From: Burkholderiales bacterium
GTDB lineage: Bacteria; Pseudomonadota; Gammaproteobacteria; Burkholderiales; JAEUOS01
Assembly: GCA_947473125.1 (NCBI GenBank)
Contig: CANJDH010000018.1
Coordinates: forward strand, 1 to 62,273
DNA length: 62,273 nucleotides
Direction of reading: 5' to 3'
Notes under the pieces: generated by a model
What the model was told of the DNA's origin: nothing
The model's database searches: none
The model's input: only the letters and a program-made list of their open reading frames with translations
Position numbers and translations under genes: made by a program
In this document: piece by piece, positions 18,814-28,710 of the stretch
Position numbering within the stretch: the first letter of the stretch is position 1
How the letters are laid out: each line of letters starts with the position of its first letter

Positions 18814-20298
18814 TTATCCCTTGATGATCTGGTCGAGTACGTGCAGTTCGTGATTCAGTTGCGTATCGGTCTTGCGGTTTTCGGTAATTTTTCGAACGGC
18901 GTGAAGCACAGTGGTGTGGTCACGTCCACCAAAAGATTCGCCGATTTCTGGCAGTGACAGTGAAGTGAGTTCCTTGGCAAAGTACATGGCGATCTGGCGC
19001 GGCTTGACCAGGTCAGCCGTGCGTTTTTTGGAAAACAATTCAGGCACTTTGACGCGATAGAAGTCGGCAACGGTTTTCTGGATGTTTTCGAGCGAGATGG
19101 CGCGGGTCTGGATGCGCAGTAGGTCGCGCAATGCATCGCGGGCGACTTCGAGAGTGATTTCGCGTGCGTGGAACTGCGAAAACGCGATCAATTTGCGCAG
19201 GGCACCTTCGAGTTCACGTACGTTTGAACGCAGGTGTTTGGCAATGAAGAAGGCAACGGTTTCGTCGAGCTCGATTCCCTGGCTTTCCGCCTTCTTGAGC
19301 AGGATCGCGACCCGCATTTCGAGTTCGGGCGGTTCGATCGCCACGGTCAAACCCCAGCCAAAGCGCGAGATCAGGCGGTCTTCTATACCTGGAATTTCGC
19401 GCGGGTAGGTGTCGCACGTGATGATCACCTGCTTGTGTGCTTCGATGAGCGCATTGAAAGCGTAGAAGAATTCTTCCTGCGTGCGGTTCTTGCCGTTGAA
19501 AAACTGGATGTCGTCGATGATCAGCAAATCGAGCGAGTGGTAGTAGCGCTTGAACTCGTCGAACGCTTTTTTCTGGTAGGCGCGTACGACATCGGTTACA
19601 TACTGTTCGGCGTGGATGTAACGAATGCGCGCAGTGGGACGCTGTTTGAACAGTTTGTTGCCGATTGCTTGTACCAGGTGGGTTTTGCCGAGTCCGACCC
19701 CGCCATACAGGAACAGCGGGTTGTACGAGGTGCCCGGATTTTCGGCCACCTGAATTGCTGCCGCGCGCGCCAGCTGGTTGGCTTTGCCGGTGACAAAACT
19801 GTCGAAGCTATGGTCGCGGTTGAGGCGTGTGCGCTCGAATACCGATGCCGATTCGATAGCACTGTGCGCTTCTGCGGCGGCGGCGGCGGGCTGCTGTGCC
19901 GGCGTCGAGGGGGGGGCGTCGTTGGGGCGGGGCGTGGATTTTTTTGCCGGCGCCGTGTAACTGATGGTTACAGCGACAGGCGCGCCCCAGTATTCGGTGG
20001 CGAGGGATTCAAGGCGCGTCAGGAACCGATCCTTGACCCACTGTTGCGCAAAGCGGTTTGGCGCCATCAACGAGATGGCCGGGGGGCCGTAGGCGTCTTC
20101 GGGCAAGGCCAGCGGTTTGATCCAGGTGTCAAACTGCTGCCGCGACAACTCTTTCGCAAACAACTCCGAGCAGTGTTGCCAGAACGCAATGGCTGATAAG
20201 GGTTCGGCCTGGACGCGCGCGGTGTCACGTTCGGATTGGGCTGTCGGCATCAGGGAGGGGCGAAGGAAATTCGTTGGTGATTCGGGTTTGCGCGCCAT
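18814..20298 (-). CDS. dnaA: Chromosomal replication initiator protein DnaA
   Basis: Initiator ATPase that opens oriC. The conserved N-terminal domain I starts at [20 protein letters not shown], followed by a Pro/Ala-rich linker. The AAA+ core follows: Walker [11 protein letters not shown], Walker [11 protein letters not shown], and the C-terminal DNA-binding signature [15 protein letters not shown]. Homologues start close to the FWQ motif; here about 30-45 extra residues precede it. ATG codons at 20361, 20298 and 20250 are all possible and none has a good ribosome-binding site; 20298 is a compromise. It is transcribed away from rpmH. Confidence 0.96.
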   Translation of the reverse strand: MARKPESPTNFLRPSLMPTAQSERDTARVQAEPLSAIAFWQHCSELFAKELSRQQFDTWIKPLALPEDAYGPPAISLMAPNRFAQQWVKDRFLTRLESLATEYWGAPVAVTISYTAPAKKSTPRPNDAPPSTPAQQPAAAAAEAHSAIESASVFERTRLNRDHSFDSFVTGKANQLARAAAIQVAENPGTSYNPLFLYGGVGLGKTHLVQAIGNKLFKQRPTARIRYIHAEQYVTDVVRAYQKKAFDEFKRYYHSLDLLIIDDIQFFNGKNRTQEEFFYAFNALIEAHKQVIITCDTYPREIPGIEDRLISRFGWGLTVAIEPPELEMRVAILLKKAESQGIELDETVAFFIAKHLRSNVRELEGALRKLIAFSQFHAREITLEVARDALRDLLRIQTRAISLENIQKTVADFYRVKVPELFSKKRTADLVKPRQIAMYFAKELTSLSLPEIGESFGGRDHTTVLHAVRKITENRKTDTQLNHELHVLDQIIKG

Positions 20299-20370
20299 CG
20301 CTGGCGCCAGCTTTTTCAGTCGTGCCCGGGTATCGCGGCAAACAAAAAGCTGGAGCCCCATTTTACCCGG

Positions 20371-20379
20371 TTATCCACA
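20371..20379 (+). promoter_or_regulatory. DnaA box upstream of dnaA
   Basis: A perfect TTATCCACA in the 146-base gap between dnaA and rpmH, just ahead of the dnaA coding region. A single box here fits autoregulation of dnaA by its product rather than an origin. Confidence 0.65.
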
Positions 20380-20420
20380 GGATGCCATTTGGCGGCAAGG
20401 GACGAAAACTGCTTTGTGCG

Positions 20421-20450
20421 TTGACGCGAAAGGCGAATTTGTAGTCTAAT
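20421..20450 (+). promoter_or_regulatory. rpmH promoter
   Basis: TTGACG (20421-20426), an 18-base spacer and TCTAAT (20445-20450) form a good sigma-70 promoter (5 of 6 matches in each box), about 57 bases before the rpmH start codon. It probably drives rpmH-rnpA-yidD-yidC. Confidence 0.65.
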
Positions 20451-20506
20451 AACCGGTTTCGCCAAAAACTTAATCAACCTGCATTTTTTGTTGAAGGACT
20501 TGTTCC

Positions 20507-20641
20507 ATGAAACGTACTTACCAACCCTCAGTAGTGCGCCGCAAGCGCACCCACGGCTTTCTGGTCCGCATGAAAACCAAGGGTGGCCGCGCGGTGATCC
20601 GCGCTCGTCGCGCCAAGGGTCGCACGCGCCTGGCAGTGTAA
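20507..20641 (+). CDS. rpmH: 50S ribosomal protein L34
   Basis: A 44-residue, very basic ribosomal protein with the textbook sequence: [18 protein letters not shown] at the start and [10 protein letters not shown] at the end. GAAGGA lies upstream. It is the first gene of the plus-strand unit rpmH-rnpA-yidD-yidC, divergent from dnaA. Confidence 0.98.
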   Translation: MKRTYQPSVVRRKRTHGFLVRMKTKGGRAVIRARRAKGRTRLAV

Positions 20642-20657
20642 GGCCGGCGGCACAACC

Positions 20658-21020
20658 ATGCTGTCCGGCGAAGCGTTCGCCGCCGTATTGAAAAGCCGGG
20701 ACCGCGGGCGGTCCAGCCATTTTTCCGTGCACTGGCTTGACGGGGCGACCGCTGAGGGACGACTTGGTCTGGTAGTGCCCAAACGTCTTGCGCGCACCTC
20801 GGTGCGCCGGAATCTCATCAAACGCCAGGCCCGCGCGCTGTTTGGAGCCTGGATCCGGCAGCGTGCCAACCAGGGCAGCGCCGGTGGTACAGTCAGTAGC
20901 AGTAGCGGCACCAAGGCGCCTGATGTGGTGGTCAAGCTGACCGCAGGAGTTGCCGGGCTGGGGCGGACAGCCCAATTTACCGAGCTCGGTGATTTGTTAC
21001 AAGCCTTGCCGCGCGCATAA
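20658..21020 (+). CDS. rnpA: Ribonuclease P protein component
   Basis: A 120-residue protein subunit of RNase P, which matures tRNA 5' ends with the M1 RNA. Seen are the LSGEAFAAVLKSR start, a FSVHW strand, and the RNR-type signature RTSVRRNLIKRQARALF that binds RNA. Between this motif and the C-terminal strand sits an unusual Gly/Ser-rich stretch (about residues 70-86, GSAGGTVSSSSGT). It starts 17 bases after rpmH. Confidence 0.95.
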   Translation: MLSGEAFAAVLKSRDRGRSSHFSVHWLDGATAEGRLGLVVPKRLARTSVRRNLIKRQARALFGAWIRQRANQGSAGGTVSSSSGTKAPDVVVKLTAGVAGLGRTAQFTELGDLLQALPRA

Positions 21021-21044
21021 GCGCGGCGCCCGGCCCCGAATCCC

Positions 21045-21263
21045 GTGAAATCCGTGTTGATCGTACTCATGAAGGCATATCGCTACGCCATCAGCCCGAT
21101 GCTGGGCCGCAATTGCCGGTTTGAGCCGTCATGTTCGGAGTACGCGATTGAAGCCTTGCAGACCCACGGTGCCTGTAAGGGGGTGTGGCTGTCGGGAACG
21201 CGACTTTGCCGGTGCCACCCCTGGGGTGCGGGCGGATTTGACCCGGTGCCGCCGCGCACTTGA
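21045..21263 (+). CDS. yidD: Membrane protein insertion efficiency factor YidD
   Basis: A 72-residue protein with the family core [34 protein letters not shown] and the Cys-containing [15 protein letters not shown]. YidD is a peripheral inner-membrane protein that assists YidC-dependent insertion. The start is GTG. It lies between rnpA and yidC, the conserved arrangement. Confidence 0.96.
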   Translation: MKSVLIVLMKAYRYAISPMLGRNCRFEPSCSEYAIEALQTHGACKGVWLSGTRLCRCHPWGAGGFDPVPPRT

Positions 21264-21329
21264 AGTATTTGACGGCCAATAGCGGCAACAATCGATTCAC
21301 CAAGCCATACATTCGGAAACACCAATACG

Positions 21330-23087
21330 ATGCCATCCATGGACACGCGCCGCCTGATACTGTTTTTCATCTTTTCCTTTTCGCTGGTGATGTTGTGGGA
21401 CGCCTGGCAAAAGCAGCAGGCCAAGCTCAACGCGCCAGCGCAGGCGACCGCCACCAAGAGCCCGGCAGCCGGAGTACCGACGCCTAGCGTTCCCCTGGCG
21501 GTGCCGGGGGCGGTACCGGTCGCGCCTGTGGTGGCGCCGGGTGCGGCAGGGGCGATACCTGTCGTGCCGGGCGCTATCGTGCCCGCCGCGATCAGCAAGG
21601 CCGTGGTCAAGACCGATGTATTTGTTGCCGAGATCGTGAGCGAGGGTGGCGACCTGCGTTACCTTGAGTTCCTGCAGCACAAGAGCACCCTCGACAAGAC
21701 CAAGACCTTCGTCATGCTTGGCCCGCAGCACAGCTACTTCGCCCAAACCGGGCTGCTGGCCGCCGGTGTGGACCTGCCGACGCACAAGACCCCGTTCGCC
21801 CTTGGCGGCGGCAACTACGCGCTCAAGGCCGGTGAAAACACGTTGGCGGTGCGTATGGAAGCACAGGCTGGCGCAATCAAGGTAGCCAAGATTTACACGT
21901 TTACGCGCGGCAGCTACGTGATCGATGTGGGTTACGAGATCAGCAACGGCAGCGCTGTGCCGATCGCACCGTCCGCCTATTTGCAGATGGTGCGCAACGG
22001 CAAGGCGCCGGATGGCGATTCGCAGTTCTTGCAGACCTTCACGGGCGCAGCGTTCTTCAATGAAAAGGAGAACTTCCACAAGCAGGACTTTTCCGACATT
22101 GAAAAGGCCAAGACGATCCCGGTCAAGGCCGCGCCCGATGGCTGGGCCGGCATGATCCAGCACTATTTCGCGGTCGCGTGGCTGCCGCCCAAGGCGGGGC
22201 CGGCGGCGAACTGGAACGGCGCGCAGCGCGAGTTCTATACCAAGAAAGTGTCGGAGAACTACTACTCGGCAGGCATGATCGTTCCAGCCGGCACGATTGC
22301 GCCGGGCGCGACCATGAAGTTTGATGCACGTCTGCTCGCCGGCCCCCAAGACCAGGATATGCTCGCCGCGATTCAGCCCGGGCTCAATCTGGTGGTCGAC
22401 TACGGCTGGCTCACCATCATCGCCCAGCCGATGTTCGAGCTGCTCAAGTGGCTGCACAAGATGCTCGGCAACTGGGGCCTCGCGATCATTGCGCTCACGG
22501 TGATCATCAAGGGCGTGTTTTTCCCGCTCTCGGCCGCGTCGTACAAATCGATGGCACGCATGAAGAAGGTGGCGCCGCGACTGGCCGCCATGAAGGAGCG
22601 CTACGGCAACGACCGCATGAAGATGAACCAGGCGATGATGGAGCTGTACAAGGAAGAAAAGATCAATCCGTTGGGCGGTTGCTTGCCGATCGTGATCCAG
22701 ATTCCGGTGTTCATTGCGCTCTACTGGACCCTGCTGGCATCGGTCGAGATGCGCCACGCCCCGTTCTACGGATGGATCACCGACCTGTCGGCCCCGGATA
22801 CGCTGTTCGGCACGATTCCCGGCATCAACATGCCGATCGGCCTCTTGCCGATCGTGATGGCGGCATCGATGTTCATCCAGACCAAGATGAACCCGACCCC
22901 GCCGGATCCGATTCAGGCCAAGATGATGGCGATCATGCCGATCGTGTTCTCGATTTTCTTTTTCTTCTTTCCGGCCGGCCTGGTGTTGTATTGGGTGGTC
23001 AACAACGTGCTCTCGATTGCGCAGCAATGGCAGATCACCAAGATGATTGAACGGGGCGAAGACCCGGACAAGAAGAAGAAAAAATAG
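21330..23087 (+). CDS. yidC: Membrane protein insertase YidC
   Basis: A 585-residue inner-membrane insertase. It has an N-terminal anchor ([20 protein letters not shown]), a Pro/Ala/Val-rich linker, a periplasmic beta-domain and the C-terminal insertase core beginning [20 protein letters not shown], with the conserved membrane Arg region [32 protein letters not shown] and a basic KKKKK tail follow. An ATG at 21339 gives the usual MDTRR start and may be the true one. An intrinsic terminator follows. Confidence 0.97.
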   Translation: MPSMDTRRLILFFIFSFSLVMLWDAWQKQQAKLNAPAQATATKSPAAGVPTPSVPLAVPGAVPVAPVVAPGAAGAIPVVPGAIVPAAISKAVVKTDVFVAEIVSEGGDLRYLEFLQHKSTLDKTKTFVMLGPQHSYFAQTGLLAAGVDLPTHKTPFALGGGNYALKAGENTLAVRMEAQAGAIKVAKIYTFTRGSYVIDVGYEISNGSAVPIAPSAYLQMVRNGKAPDGDSQFLQTFTGAAFFNEKENFHKQDFSDIEKAKTIPVKAAPDGWAGMIQHYFAVAWLPPKAGPAANWNGAQREFYTKKVSENYYSAGMIVPAGTIAPGATMKFDARLLAGPQDQDMLAAIQPGLNLVVDYGWLTIIAQPMFELLKWLHKMLGNWGLAIIALTVIIKGVFFPLSAASYKSMARMKKVAPRLAAMKERYGNDRMKMNQAMMELYKEEKINPLGGCLPIVIQIPVFIALYWTLLASVEMRHAPFYGWITDLSAPDTLFGTIPGINMPIGLLPIVMAASMFIQTKMNPTPPDPIQAKMMAIMPIVFSIFFFFFPAGLVLYWVVNNVLSIAQQWQITKMIERGEDPDKKKKK

Positions 23088-23102
23088 TTGGTCCTTTGTT
23101 CC

Positions 23103-23134
23103 AGAAAGCCGCCGTCGAGGCGGCTTTCTCTTTT
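23103..23134 (+). terminator. Intrinsic terminator after yidC
   Basis: AGAAAGCCGCC, loop GTCGA, GGCGGCTTTCT, then CTTTT: an 11-bp perfect stem followed by a T-run, 16 bases after the yidC stop and ahead of mnmE. The A-rich left arm means it could also work on the other strand. Confidence 0.85.
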
Positions 23135-23163
23135 CTGGAACCAGTTTGCGACACAATACGACC

Positions 23164-24504
23164 ATGTCATCCCATGTTCCGATTGCAGCAATTGCCACGG
23201 CGCCCGGCCAGGCCGGGATCGGCGTGGTGCGCGTCTCCGGCAAGGACATTGCATCCGTGATCCGGGGTGTGACTGCCAAGGTGCTGGCGCCACGCATGGC
23301 GACATTGGTGACGTTCCGCGATGCCGGTGGCAGCGCCATCGACGCCGGTATCGCGCTGTACTTCAAGGCGCCGCACTCCTATACCGGCGAGGATGTGCTC
23401 GAATTGCAGGGCCATGGCGGCCCGGTGGTGCTCAACGTCTTGTTGGGTCGTTGCCTGGAACTGGGGTGCCGGATTGCGGAACCGGGCGAATTCACGCGGC
23501 GCGCCTACATGAACGGCAAGATCGACCTGGCGCAGGCGGAAAGCGTTGCCGATCTGATTGCAGCGGCATCGGCGCAGGCGGCGCGTGCCGCGGTGCGTTC
23601 GCTGGACGGCGCGTTTTCGCGTGAAGTGCTTGCCTTGCGCGACGAGCTGGTCACCCTGCGCATGCTGGTCGAGGCGACGCTCGACTTTCCCGAGGAGGAG
23701 ATTGATTTTCTCAAGCGCGCGAACGCGTGGCACCGGGTGGATGCCGTGAAAACCTCTCTGGTAGCCATTCTTGGCCGTGCCACCCAAGGGGCACGCCTGC
23801 GCGCCGGCCTGTCGGTGGTGCTGGCCGGACGGCCCAATGTGGGCAAGTCGTCGTTGCTCAATGCCCTGGCCGGCGAGGAGGCCGCCATCGTCACGGCCGT
23901 TCCCGGTACCACGCGCGATCGCATTGAAAAAGCCATCCTGATTGACGGCATGCCGGTGAACGTCATCGATACGGCCGGGTTGCGCGATACGCTTGATGAA
24001 GTCGAGTCCCAGGGCATTGCGCGTACCCGTGAAGCGATCGGCAGGGCGGATCTGGTGTTGCACCTGATGGAGGCGTCATCTGGAGTGACGCCGGACGACG
24101 CACAGATTGCGGCGCAATTGCCGGCGGGCATCGATCGCTTGGCCGTGATGAACAAGGTCGACCTGGCGCAGTTGGCGCCGGGCGACGACCAGGCAACGTT
24201 GTATGTCTCGGCCAAAACCGGCGCCGGGCTTGATGCGCTGCGTACCGAGCTCAAGCGCCGCGCCGGGCTCGAGGCGGCCGGCGAAGATGTGATCCTGGCG
24301 CGTGCCCGCCAGCTTGATGCGCTCCGGCGGGCTGTCGGTGCAGTCGAGGCCGCAACCCTGCACCTGGAGGGGTCGGCGCCGGCACTCGAGTTGTTCGCGG
24401 AAGAATTGCGCCTGGCCCAGGAGGCGCTTAACAGCATCACGGGTGAATTCACACCGGATGATCTGCTCGGCGAGATATTTGGGCGATTTTGCATCGGCAA
24501 ATGA
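23164..24504 (+). CDS. mnmE: tRNA modification GTPase MnmE (TrmE)
   Basis: A 446-residue GTPase that with MnmG makes cmnm5 modification at tRNA wobble uridine. Seen are the N-terminal tetrahydrofolate-binding domain ([32 protein letters not shown]), the G domain with P-loop [12 protein letters not shown], switch DTAGLRDT and NKVD, and the invariant C-terminal FCIGK. Start 23164 matches the family; a longer ORF from 23047 overlaps the terminator. Its partner mnmG is 8 kb away at 32326. Confidence 0.98.
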   Translation: MSSHVPIAAIATAPGQAGIGVVRVSGKDIASVIRGVTAKVLAPRMATLVTFRDAGGSAIDAGIALYFKAPHSYTGEDVLELQGHGGPVVLNVLLGRCLELGCRIAEPGEFTRRAYMNGKIDLAQAESVADLIAAASAQAARAAVRSLDGAFSREVLALRDELVTLRMLVEATLDFPEEEIDFLKRANAWHRVDAVKTSLVAILGRATQGARLRAGLSVVLAGRPNVGKSSLLNALAGEEAAIVTAVPGTTRDRIEKAILIDGMPVNVIDTAGLRDTLDEVESQGIARTREAIGRADLVLHLMEASSGVTPDDAQIAAQLPAGIDRLAVMNKVDLAQLAPGDDQATLYVSAKTGAGLDALRTELKRRAGLEAAGEDVILARARQLDALRRAVGAVEAATLHLEGSAPALELFAEELRLAQEALNSITGEFTPDDLLGEIFGRFCIGK

Positions 24505-24606
24505 CGTTGCGTCGCCAGGCAAGGGACGGTGCGAAAATCGCGGGTACCGGTGTTGGGTATTGGCGTTATCTGGTGCCCGCAAAGAGCCTGACAAAGGGAG
24601 TGGAAC

Positions 24607-25581
24607 ATGCGTATGGTGACGTTGCAAAAATGGCTGTGCGGTGTGCTCCTCTGGGTTGGAGCCGCGGCTGTCTGTGCGCAGAACTACCCGTCCAAGAATA
24701 TCACCCTGATCGTGCCCTATGCGGCGGGCGGCAGCGGTGACATACGCGGCCGCCAGCTGGCGCAAAAGCTCACGGCCATCCTCGGCAAGCCGGTGATCGT
24801 GGAAAACAAGGCCGGGGCGGGTGGAAACATCGGCACCGACTTTGTTGCCAAGGCAGCGCCTGACGGCTACACCATCGGCACCGGCAATTTCGCGCCGCTT
24901 TCGGTCAACGCGGCCCTGTTCAAGAACCTGCCGTTCAACCCCAGGATCGATGTGCTCCCGGTAGTGCTGATCGAGCGTGGCCCGCTGGTGCTGATGGTCA
25001 ACCCGAAATCCCCCTACATGAGCGTGAAGGACGTGGTTGAGGCTGCCAGGGCCAGGCCCGGCGCGCTGTCTGCCGCCAACGGCGGCATTGGCGGTTCGCA
25101 CCATCTTTCGGCCGAATTGTTCAAGCAGGCCGCCGGCCTGGACATCATCAGCGTGGCCTACAAGGGCGGGGCGCCCGGCGCAACCGACCTGATGGCCGGC
25201 AATGTCGACATGATGTTCGAGCAAATGTATGCCGCGGCGCCGTCGATCGCCAGCGGCAAGTTGCGCCCGCTGGCGATGACCGGTTCGCGCCGGCTGGCCC
25301 TGTATCCCGACATCCCGACCTTTGCCGAGCTGGGTTTTCCGCAGGTGGAAGTGCTGAACTGGCAAGGCATCATCGTTCCCAAGGGGACGCCGGCGGCGAT
25401 CATTGCCAGGCTCAACGAGGCGGTCAATCGGGCCCTCAATGACCCGGATCTGCGCGAGAAGATTACCTCCCAGGGAAATGAAGTGGCAGGCGGTACGCCG
25501 CAGGAGTTTGCGGCCCTGATTGCCAGCGAGTCGGAAAAATGGGGCCGCGTGGTGCGCGAGGCCAAGATCAAGCCGGAATGA
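24607..25581 (+). CDS. Bug/TctC family periplasmic substrate-binding protein
   Basis: A 324-residue TTT-type receptor with a signal peptide ending VCAQ, then YPSKNITLIVPYAAGGSGD, GAGGNIGTDFVAKAAPDGYT, VAYKGGAPGATDLMAGNVD and IPTFAELGFPQVE. An AAAGGGAG ribosome-binding site precedes the ATG. The AbrB-family permease gene follows 4 bases later, an unusual partner for a Bug receptor, and the two probably share a transcript with tam and the thioesterase. Confidence 0.92.
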   Translation: MRMVTLQKWLCGVLLWVGAAAVCAQNYPSKNITLIVPYAAGGSGDIRGRQLAQKLTAILGKPVIVENKAGAGGNIGTDFVAKAAPDGYTIGTGNFAPLSVNAALFKNLPFNPRIDVLPVVLIERGPLVLMVNPKSPYMSVKDVVEAARARPGALSAANGGIGGSHHLSAELFKQAAGLDIISVAYKGGAPGATDLMAGNVDMMFEQMYAAAPSIASGKLRPLAMTGSRRLALYPDIPTFAELGFPQVEVLNWQGIIVPKGTPAAIIARLNEAVNRALNDPDLREKITSQGNEVAGGTPQEFAALIASESEKWGRVVREAKIKPE

Positions 25582-25585
25582 GGGC

Positions 25586-26647
25586 TTGAGCGCGTTGCGA
25601 TTTCCCACGGGTGCCGGCCGGCCCGAAATCACGGCATTGCTGTTGTGCATCGTTGCGGGCGCCGTGTGTGCCTGGGCGCACACGCCGATTCCATGGATGC
25701 TCGGGCCGCTGTTTGTCATGGCGTTGGCCAAATGGCGCGGGCTTGAGGTCGATGCCCCGCGCGGTTTCCGAGAAGGCGGCCAACTCGTCATCGGTACCGC
25801 GCTGGGACTGTATTTCACCCCGGACATGCTGCGCCTGGTGGCGCACTTCCTGCCCTGGATGGTGGCATCGGGATTTTTTGCGATCGCGATTGCGTTTGCC
25901 TGCGCGTCGGTGCTGACCCGGCTGGCCGTACCCCTGAAACTCGACGCTACGACGGCTTTCTTCGCCTGCGTTCCCGGCGGGGCATCGGAAATGGCGAATC
26001 TGGCCGCGCGCCATGATGGCCGGCAGGACCTGGTGGCGGTTGCGCAAAGCCTGCGCATCCTGATCATCGTGGCCGCGATTCCCTTCGCCTACTCCTATTC
26101 GGGGATTCACGGTGCCGACGCCTACGCACCGGGCGCCAAGCTGGTGGAACTGGGCGGGTTGGTGCAATTGCTGGCGCTGACGCTGGCGAGCGCGTGGGTG
26201 GCCCAGCGGGTCGGCGTGCCCAATGGGTTTGTGCTCGGTCCGCTGTTCGCCACAATCGTGTTGACCGGCTCGGGGGCGCTTTGGTCTGCCGTACCGGCCT
26301 GGCTGATCAATTTTGGCCAGTTGATGATCGGCTGCTCGCTGGGCGCGCGCTTCGAGCAGGATTTTTTTCGCAGTGCGCCGCGCTTTCTGTGGGCCGCCGG
26401 GGTGTCTACGGTGTTGGCGCTGCTTCTGTCTTCGGCCTTTGCCATCGGCATGGGCTGGGTCGCCGGTATCCACTGGAGTACGGCGATCCTCGCGCTTGCG
26501 CCCGGCGGCATGCCGGAAATGAGTATCACCGCCAAGGTGCTGCAGCTGGGTGTACCGATTGTGGTGGCGTTTCATGTGACGCGCATGGCAATATTGGTGA
26601 CCATCAGCGGGCCGGTCTACCGCCTGCTTCTGAAAGGTCGTAGATGA
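25586..26647 (+). CDS. AbrB family membrane protein (putative ammonia-monooxygenase-type regulator/transporter)
   Basis: About 353 residues and roughly ten membrane spans, organised as two repeated halves. The duplicated motif is visible as CVPGGASEMANLA (about residue 130) and LAPGGMPEMSITA (about residue 310). This is the AbrB membrane family, not the AbrB DNA-binding protein. No ATG exists near the expected N-terminus; TTG at 25586 (or 25595) just after the Bug stop is the likely start. It ends in a 4-base overlap with tam. The transported molecule is unknown; pairing with a Bug receptor suggests an organic-acid role. Confidence 0.82.
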   Translation: MSALRFPTGAGRPEITALLLCIVAGAVCAWAHTPIPWMLGPLFVMALAKWRGLEVDAPRGFREGGQLVIGTALGLYFTPDMLRLVAHFLPWMVASGFFAIAIAFACASVLTRLAVPLKLDATTAFFACVPGGASEMANLAARHDGRQDLVAVAQSLRILIIVAAIPFAYSYSGIHGADAYAPGAKLVELGGLVQLLALTLASAWVAQRVGVPNGFVLGPLFATIVLTGSGALWSAVPAWLINFGQLMIGCSLGARFEQDFFRSAPRFLWAAGVSTVLALLLSSAFAIGMGWVAGIHWSTAILALAPGGMPEMSITAKVLQLGVPIVVAFHVTRMAILVTISGPVYRLLLKGRR

Positions 26648-27480
26648 GCTGGGACCCCGCGCAATACCTCAAATTCGGCAATCAGCGGCTGCGGCCGGCG
26701 CTGGACCTGCTGGCGCAAGTTCCGCTGGAGGCCCCGGCGTCTGTCGTCGATCTGGGGTGTGGTGCGGGCAATGTCACGCGCGCGATGGCCGAACGCTGGC
26801 CGCACGCGCGGGTGACAGGGGTGGACAGTTCCGCCGACATGCTGGCGCAAGCGCGTGCCGCAGCACCCCGGGTGCAATGGGTGGCATCCGGAATCGACGT
26901 TTGGAAACCCGAGGCGCCGGTCGATTTGATCTACTCCAATGCGGCCTTGCATTGGCTGCCGCACCACCAGGGCTTGCTGGCACGCCTGCTTGGGTTTCTG
27001 GCACCCGGCGGGGTCCTGGCGGTGCAGATGCCGCGCAACTGGGGCGCACCTTCGCACACCTCGATTGACGCGGCGCTCGACGGCCTGGGCCTTTCGCCTG
27101 TCGAACGCGCCGGCATCGACGCCGCCAAACTCAATACGCCGGTGTCCGACCCAGCTCAATACTACGACTGGCTCCAGCCCCAAGCCGAAACCATCGACAT
27201 GTGGGAAACGCTCTACACCCACGTGTTGTCCGGTGACAATGCCGTTGCCGAGTGGGTCAAGGGCACAGCGCTGATTCCGGTGATGAACGGCCTGAAAGCC
27301 GTGGGGGACAAGGGGCTTGGCGGCCTACCCAAGGAGAATGGCTTGCACCAACGGTTTTGGGCCGACTACTGCGCCAGGACCAATGCCGCCTATCCGCGTC
27401 GGGCGGATGGCACGACCTTGCTGCAGTTTCGTCGTCTGTTTTTTGTGGTTGCCACATCCGCAACCGCGCGCCGATCATGA
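26644..27480 (+). CDS. tam: Trans-aconitate 2-methyltransferase
   Basis: A 278-residue SAM-dependent methyltransferase that esterifies trans-aconitate, a by-product that inhibits the citrate cycle. It starts MSWDPAQYLKFGNQRLRPA, typical of Tam, with the SAM motif VVDLGCGAGNVTRAM, GVDSSADMLAQAR, the SNAALHWLP motif and the long C-terminal part PVSDPAQYYDWL. Overlapping ATGA junctions on both sides (AbrB before, thioesterase after) place it in a tight operon. Confidence 0.92.
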   Translation: MSWDPAQYLKFGNQRLRPALDLLAQVPLEAPASVVDLGCGAGNVTRAMAERWPHARVTGVDSSADMLAQARAAAPRVQWVASGIDVWKPEAPVDLIYSNAALHWLPHHQGLLARLLGFLAPGGVLAVQMPRNWGAPSHTSIDAALDGLGLSPVERAGIDAAKLNTPVSDPAQYYDWLQPQAETIDMWETLYTHVLSGDNAVAEWVKGTALIPVMNGLKAVGDKGLGGLPKENGLHQRFWADYCARTNAAYPRRADGTTLLQFRRLFFVVATSATARRS

Positions 27481-27893
27481 CGCCCGCCCAAGGCCAGGCG
27501 GTTCTTGCCGACAATTTTGCGCCATGGGTGCTCGCGCTCAACCTGCGCGTGACGGCTTGCGATGCAAACAGCGCCACTTTGCGCATGCCGTTCGACGACA
27601 AACTGTTACGCGTTGGTGGCATCGTCTGCGGGCAGGCCCTGATGGCTGCCGCCGACACGGCAATGGTGATCGCGATTTGCGCAGCGCTGGGCGGCATGCG
27701 TCCGATGGCGACGGTGTCGCAGAACATCAGCTTCCTGCGCGCCATCAGCGGCGCACCCGGCCAAGACGTGGAAATCACTGCGCGGGTGCTCAAAGCGGGC
27801 AAGTCGCTGGTGTTTGGCGAAGTCGAGATTCGCGTTGCAGGGGATGAACGGGTGGGGGTGCATGCGACCACCACCTACGCCCTGATGGGTTGA
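27477..27893 (+). CDS. PaaI-type hotdog-fold thioesterase
   Basis: A 138-residue hotdog-fold protein. It has the pattern LRMPFDDKLLRVGGIVCGQALMAAADTAM-like (residues 38-65) with the Gly-Gly loop and D/T helix of acyl-CoA thioesterases, and a central VSQNISFLRAI strand. Start 27477 overlaps the tam stop (ATGA). The longer in-frame ORF from 27252 is antisense-like sequence within tam and unsupported. A substrate such as an aryl- or short acyl-CoA is likely. Confidence 0.85.
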   Translation: MTPAQGQAVLADNFAPWVLALNLRVTACDANSATLRMPFDDKLLRVGGIVCGQALMAAADTAMVIAICAALGGMRPMATVSQNISFLRAISGAPGQDVEITARVLKAGKSLVFGEVEIRVAGDERVGVHATTTYALMG

Positions 27894-27937
27894 TTCCTGT
27901 TAGTCTTGCCGTTCCCTATTCTGTTTGTGCAGGCACC

Positions 27938-28624
27938 ATGGCCGATCAAGACCGCGTTCTCTATGAGCTGGTGATGCGCGATGACCGCCGTCCCTCACCG
28001 TTTTGCTGGCGCACCCGCATGGCGCTCGCGCACAAGGGTCTCGAGTACACGACCGTCCCGGTCAAGTTTACCGAGAAGGACAAGATCGCTTTCGCCAATA
28101 CCAAGCAGGTGCCGATATTGGTGGACTTCGGCGAGGTGGTGACGGACTCCTGGGCGATTGCGAAGTACCTCGACGAAAACTACTACCAGGAGCGGCCGCT
28201 CCTGATGGGCGGCGGGACGCGTTTCGTCAACCAGTGGGCCGACACCCAGCTGCACCCGGCGCTGGTGAAGGTGCTGCTCAAGGACATCTACGACCACGTT
28301 CATCCCGACGACCGCGAGTACTTTCGCACCAGCCGAGAGCAGCGCTTCGGCAAGACCATCGAGGCGGTGCACGCGGAGCGCGACAAGCATGAGCAGGACC
28401 TCAAACGTGTACTCGGGTTTGTGCGTGAAATGCTGCGGGCCCAGCCGTTCGTGAGCGGCAAGGCGCCGGCCTATGCCGACTACATCATCTTCGGGGCGTT
28501 CCAGTGGGCGCGTTCGATCAGCCCCTTCGTATTCCTGGACGCGGCCGATCCGCTTGCCGCATGGCGCGATCGCATGTGTCACCTGTACGGTAGTCTTGCA
28601 AACAGCGTTCCGCATTACGCCTGA
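27938..28624 (+). CDS. Glutathione S-transferase family protein
   Basis: A 228-residue GST-fold protein. The thioredoxin-like N-terminal domain has DDRRPSPFCWRTRMALAHKG and the cis-Pro/SNAIL-like region NTKQVPILVDFGEVVTDSWA. The helical C-terminal domain ends in a W-A-R-S helix segment. The SPFCWR motif places a Ser/Cys where catalytic residues of beta/omega-like GSTs lie. It begins 45 bases after the thioesterase stop, so it may be the last gene of the same operon. Confidence 0.85.
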   Translation: MADQDRVLYELVMRDDRRPSPFCWRTRMALAHKGLEYTTVPVKFTEKDKIAFANTKQVPILVDFGEVVTDSWAIAKYLDENYYQERPLLMGGGTRFVNQWADTQLHPALVKVLLKDIYDHVHPDDREYFRTSREQRFGKTIEAVHAERDKHEQDLKRVLGFVREMLRAQPFVSGKAPAYADYIIFGAFQWARSISPFVFLDAADPLAAWRDRMCHLYGSLANSVPHYA

Positions 28625-28710
28625 GGCGCGACCGCCGAGCCAGGCGTGGCGGGGGTTGTGGGCGCGCGCATTGTGTCGGCGCAAAGCGCTGAATCAATGC
28701 GTCCAAGCGG

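Noticed and set aside
20362-20506. oriC in the dnaA-rpmH gap
   Set aside because: Only one DnaA box and no AT-rich stretch comparable to the dnaA-dnaN gap.
21297-23366. 689-codon open frame opposite yidC
   Set aside because: Antisense to yidC; Arg/His-rich composition typical of shadow frames.
24076-26067. 663-codon open frame opposite mnmE, the Bug gene and the AbrB gene
   Set aside because: Crosses three real genes on the other strand and has no motif.
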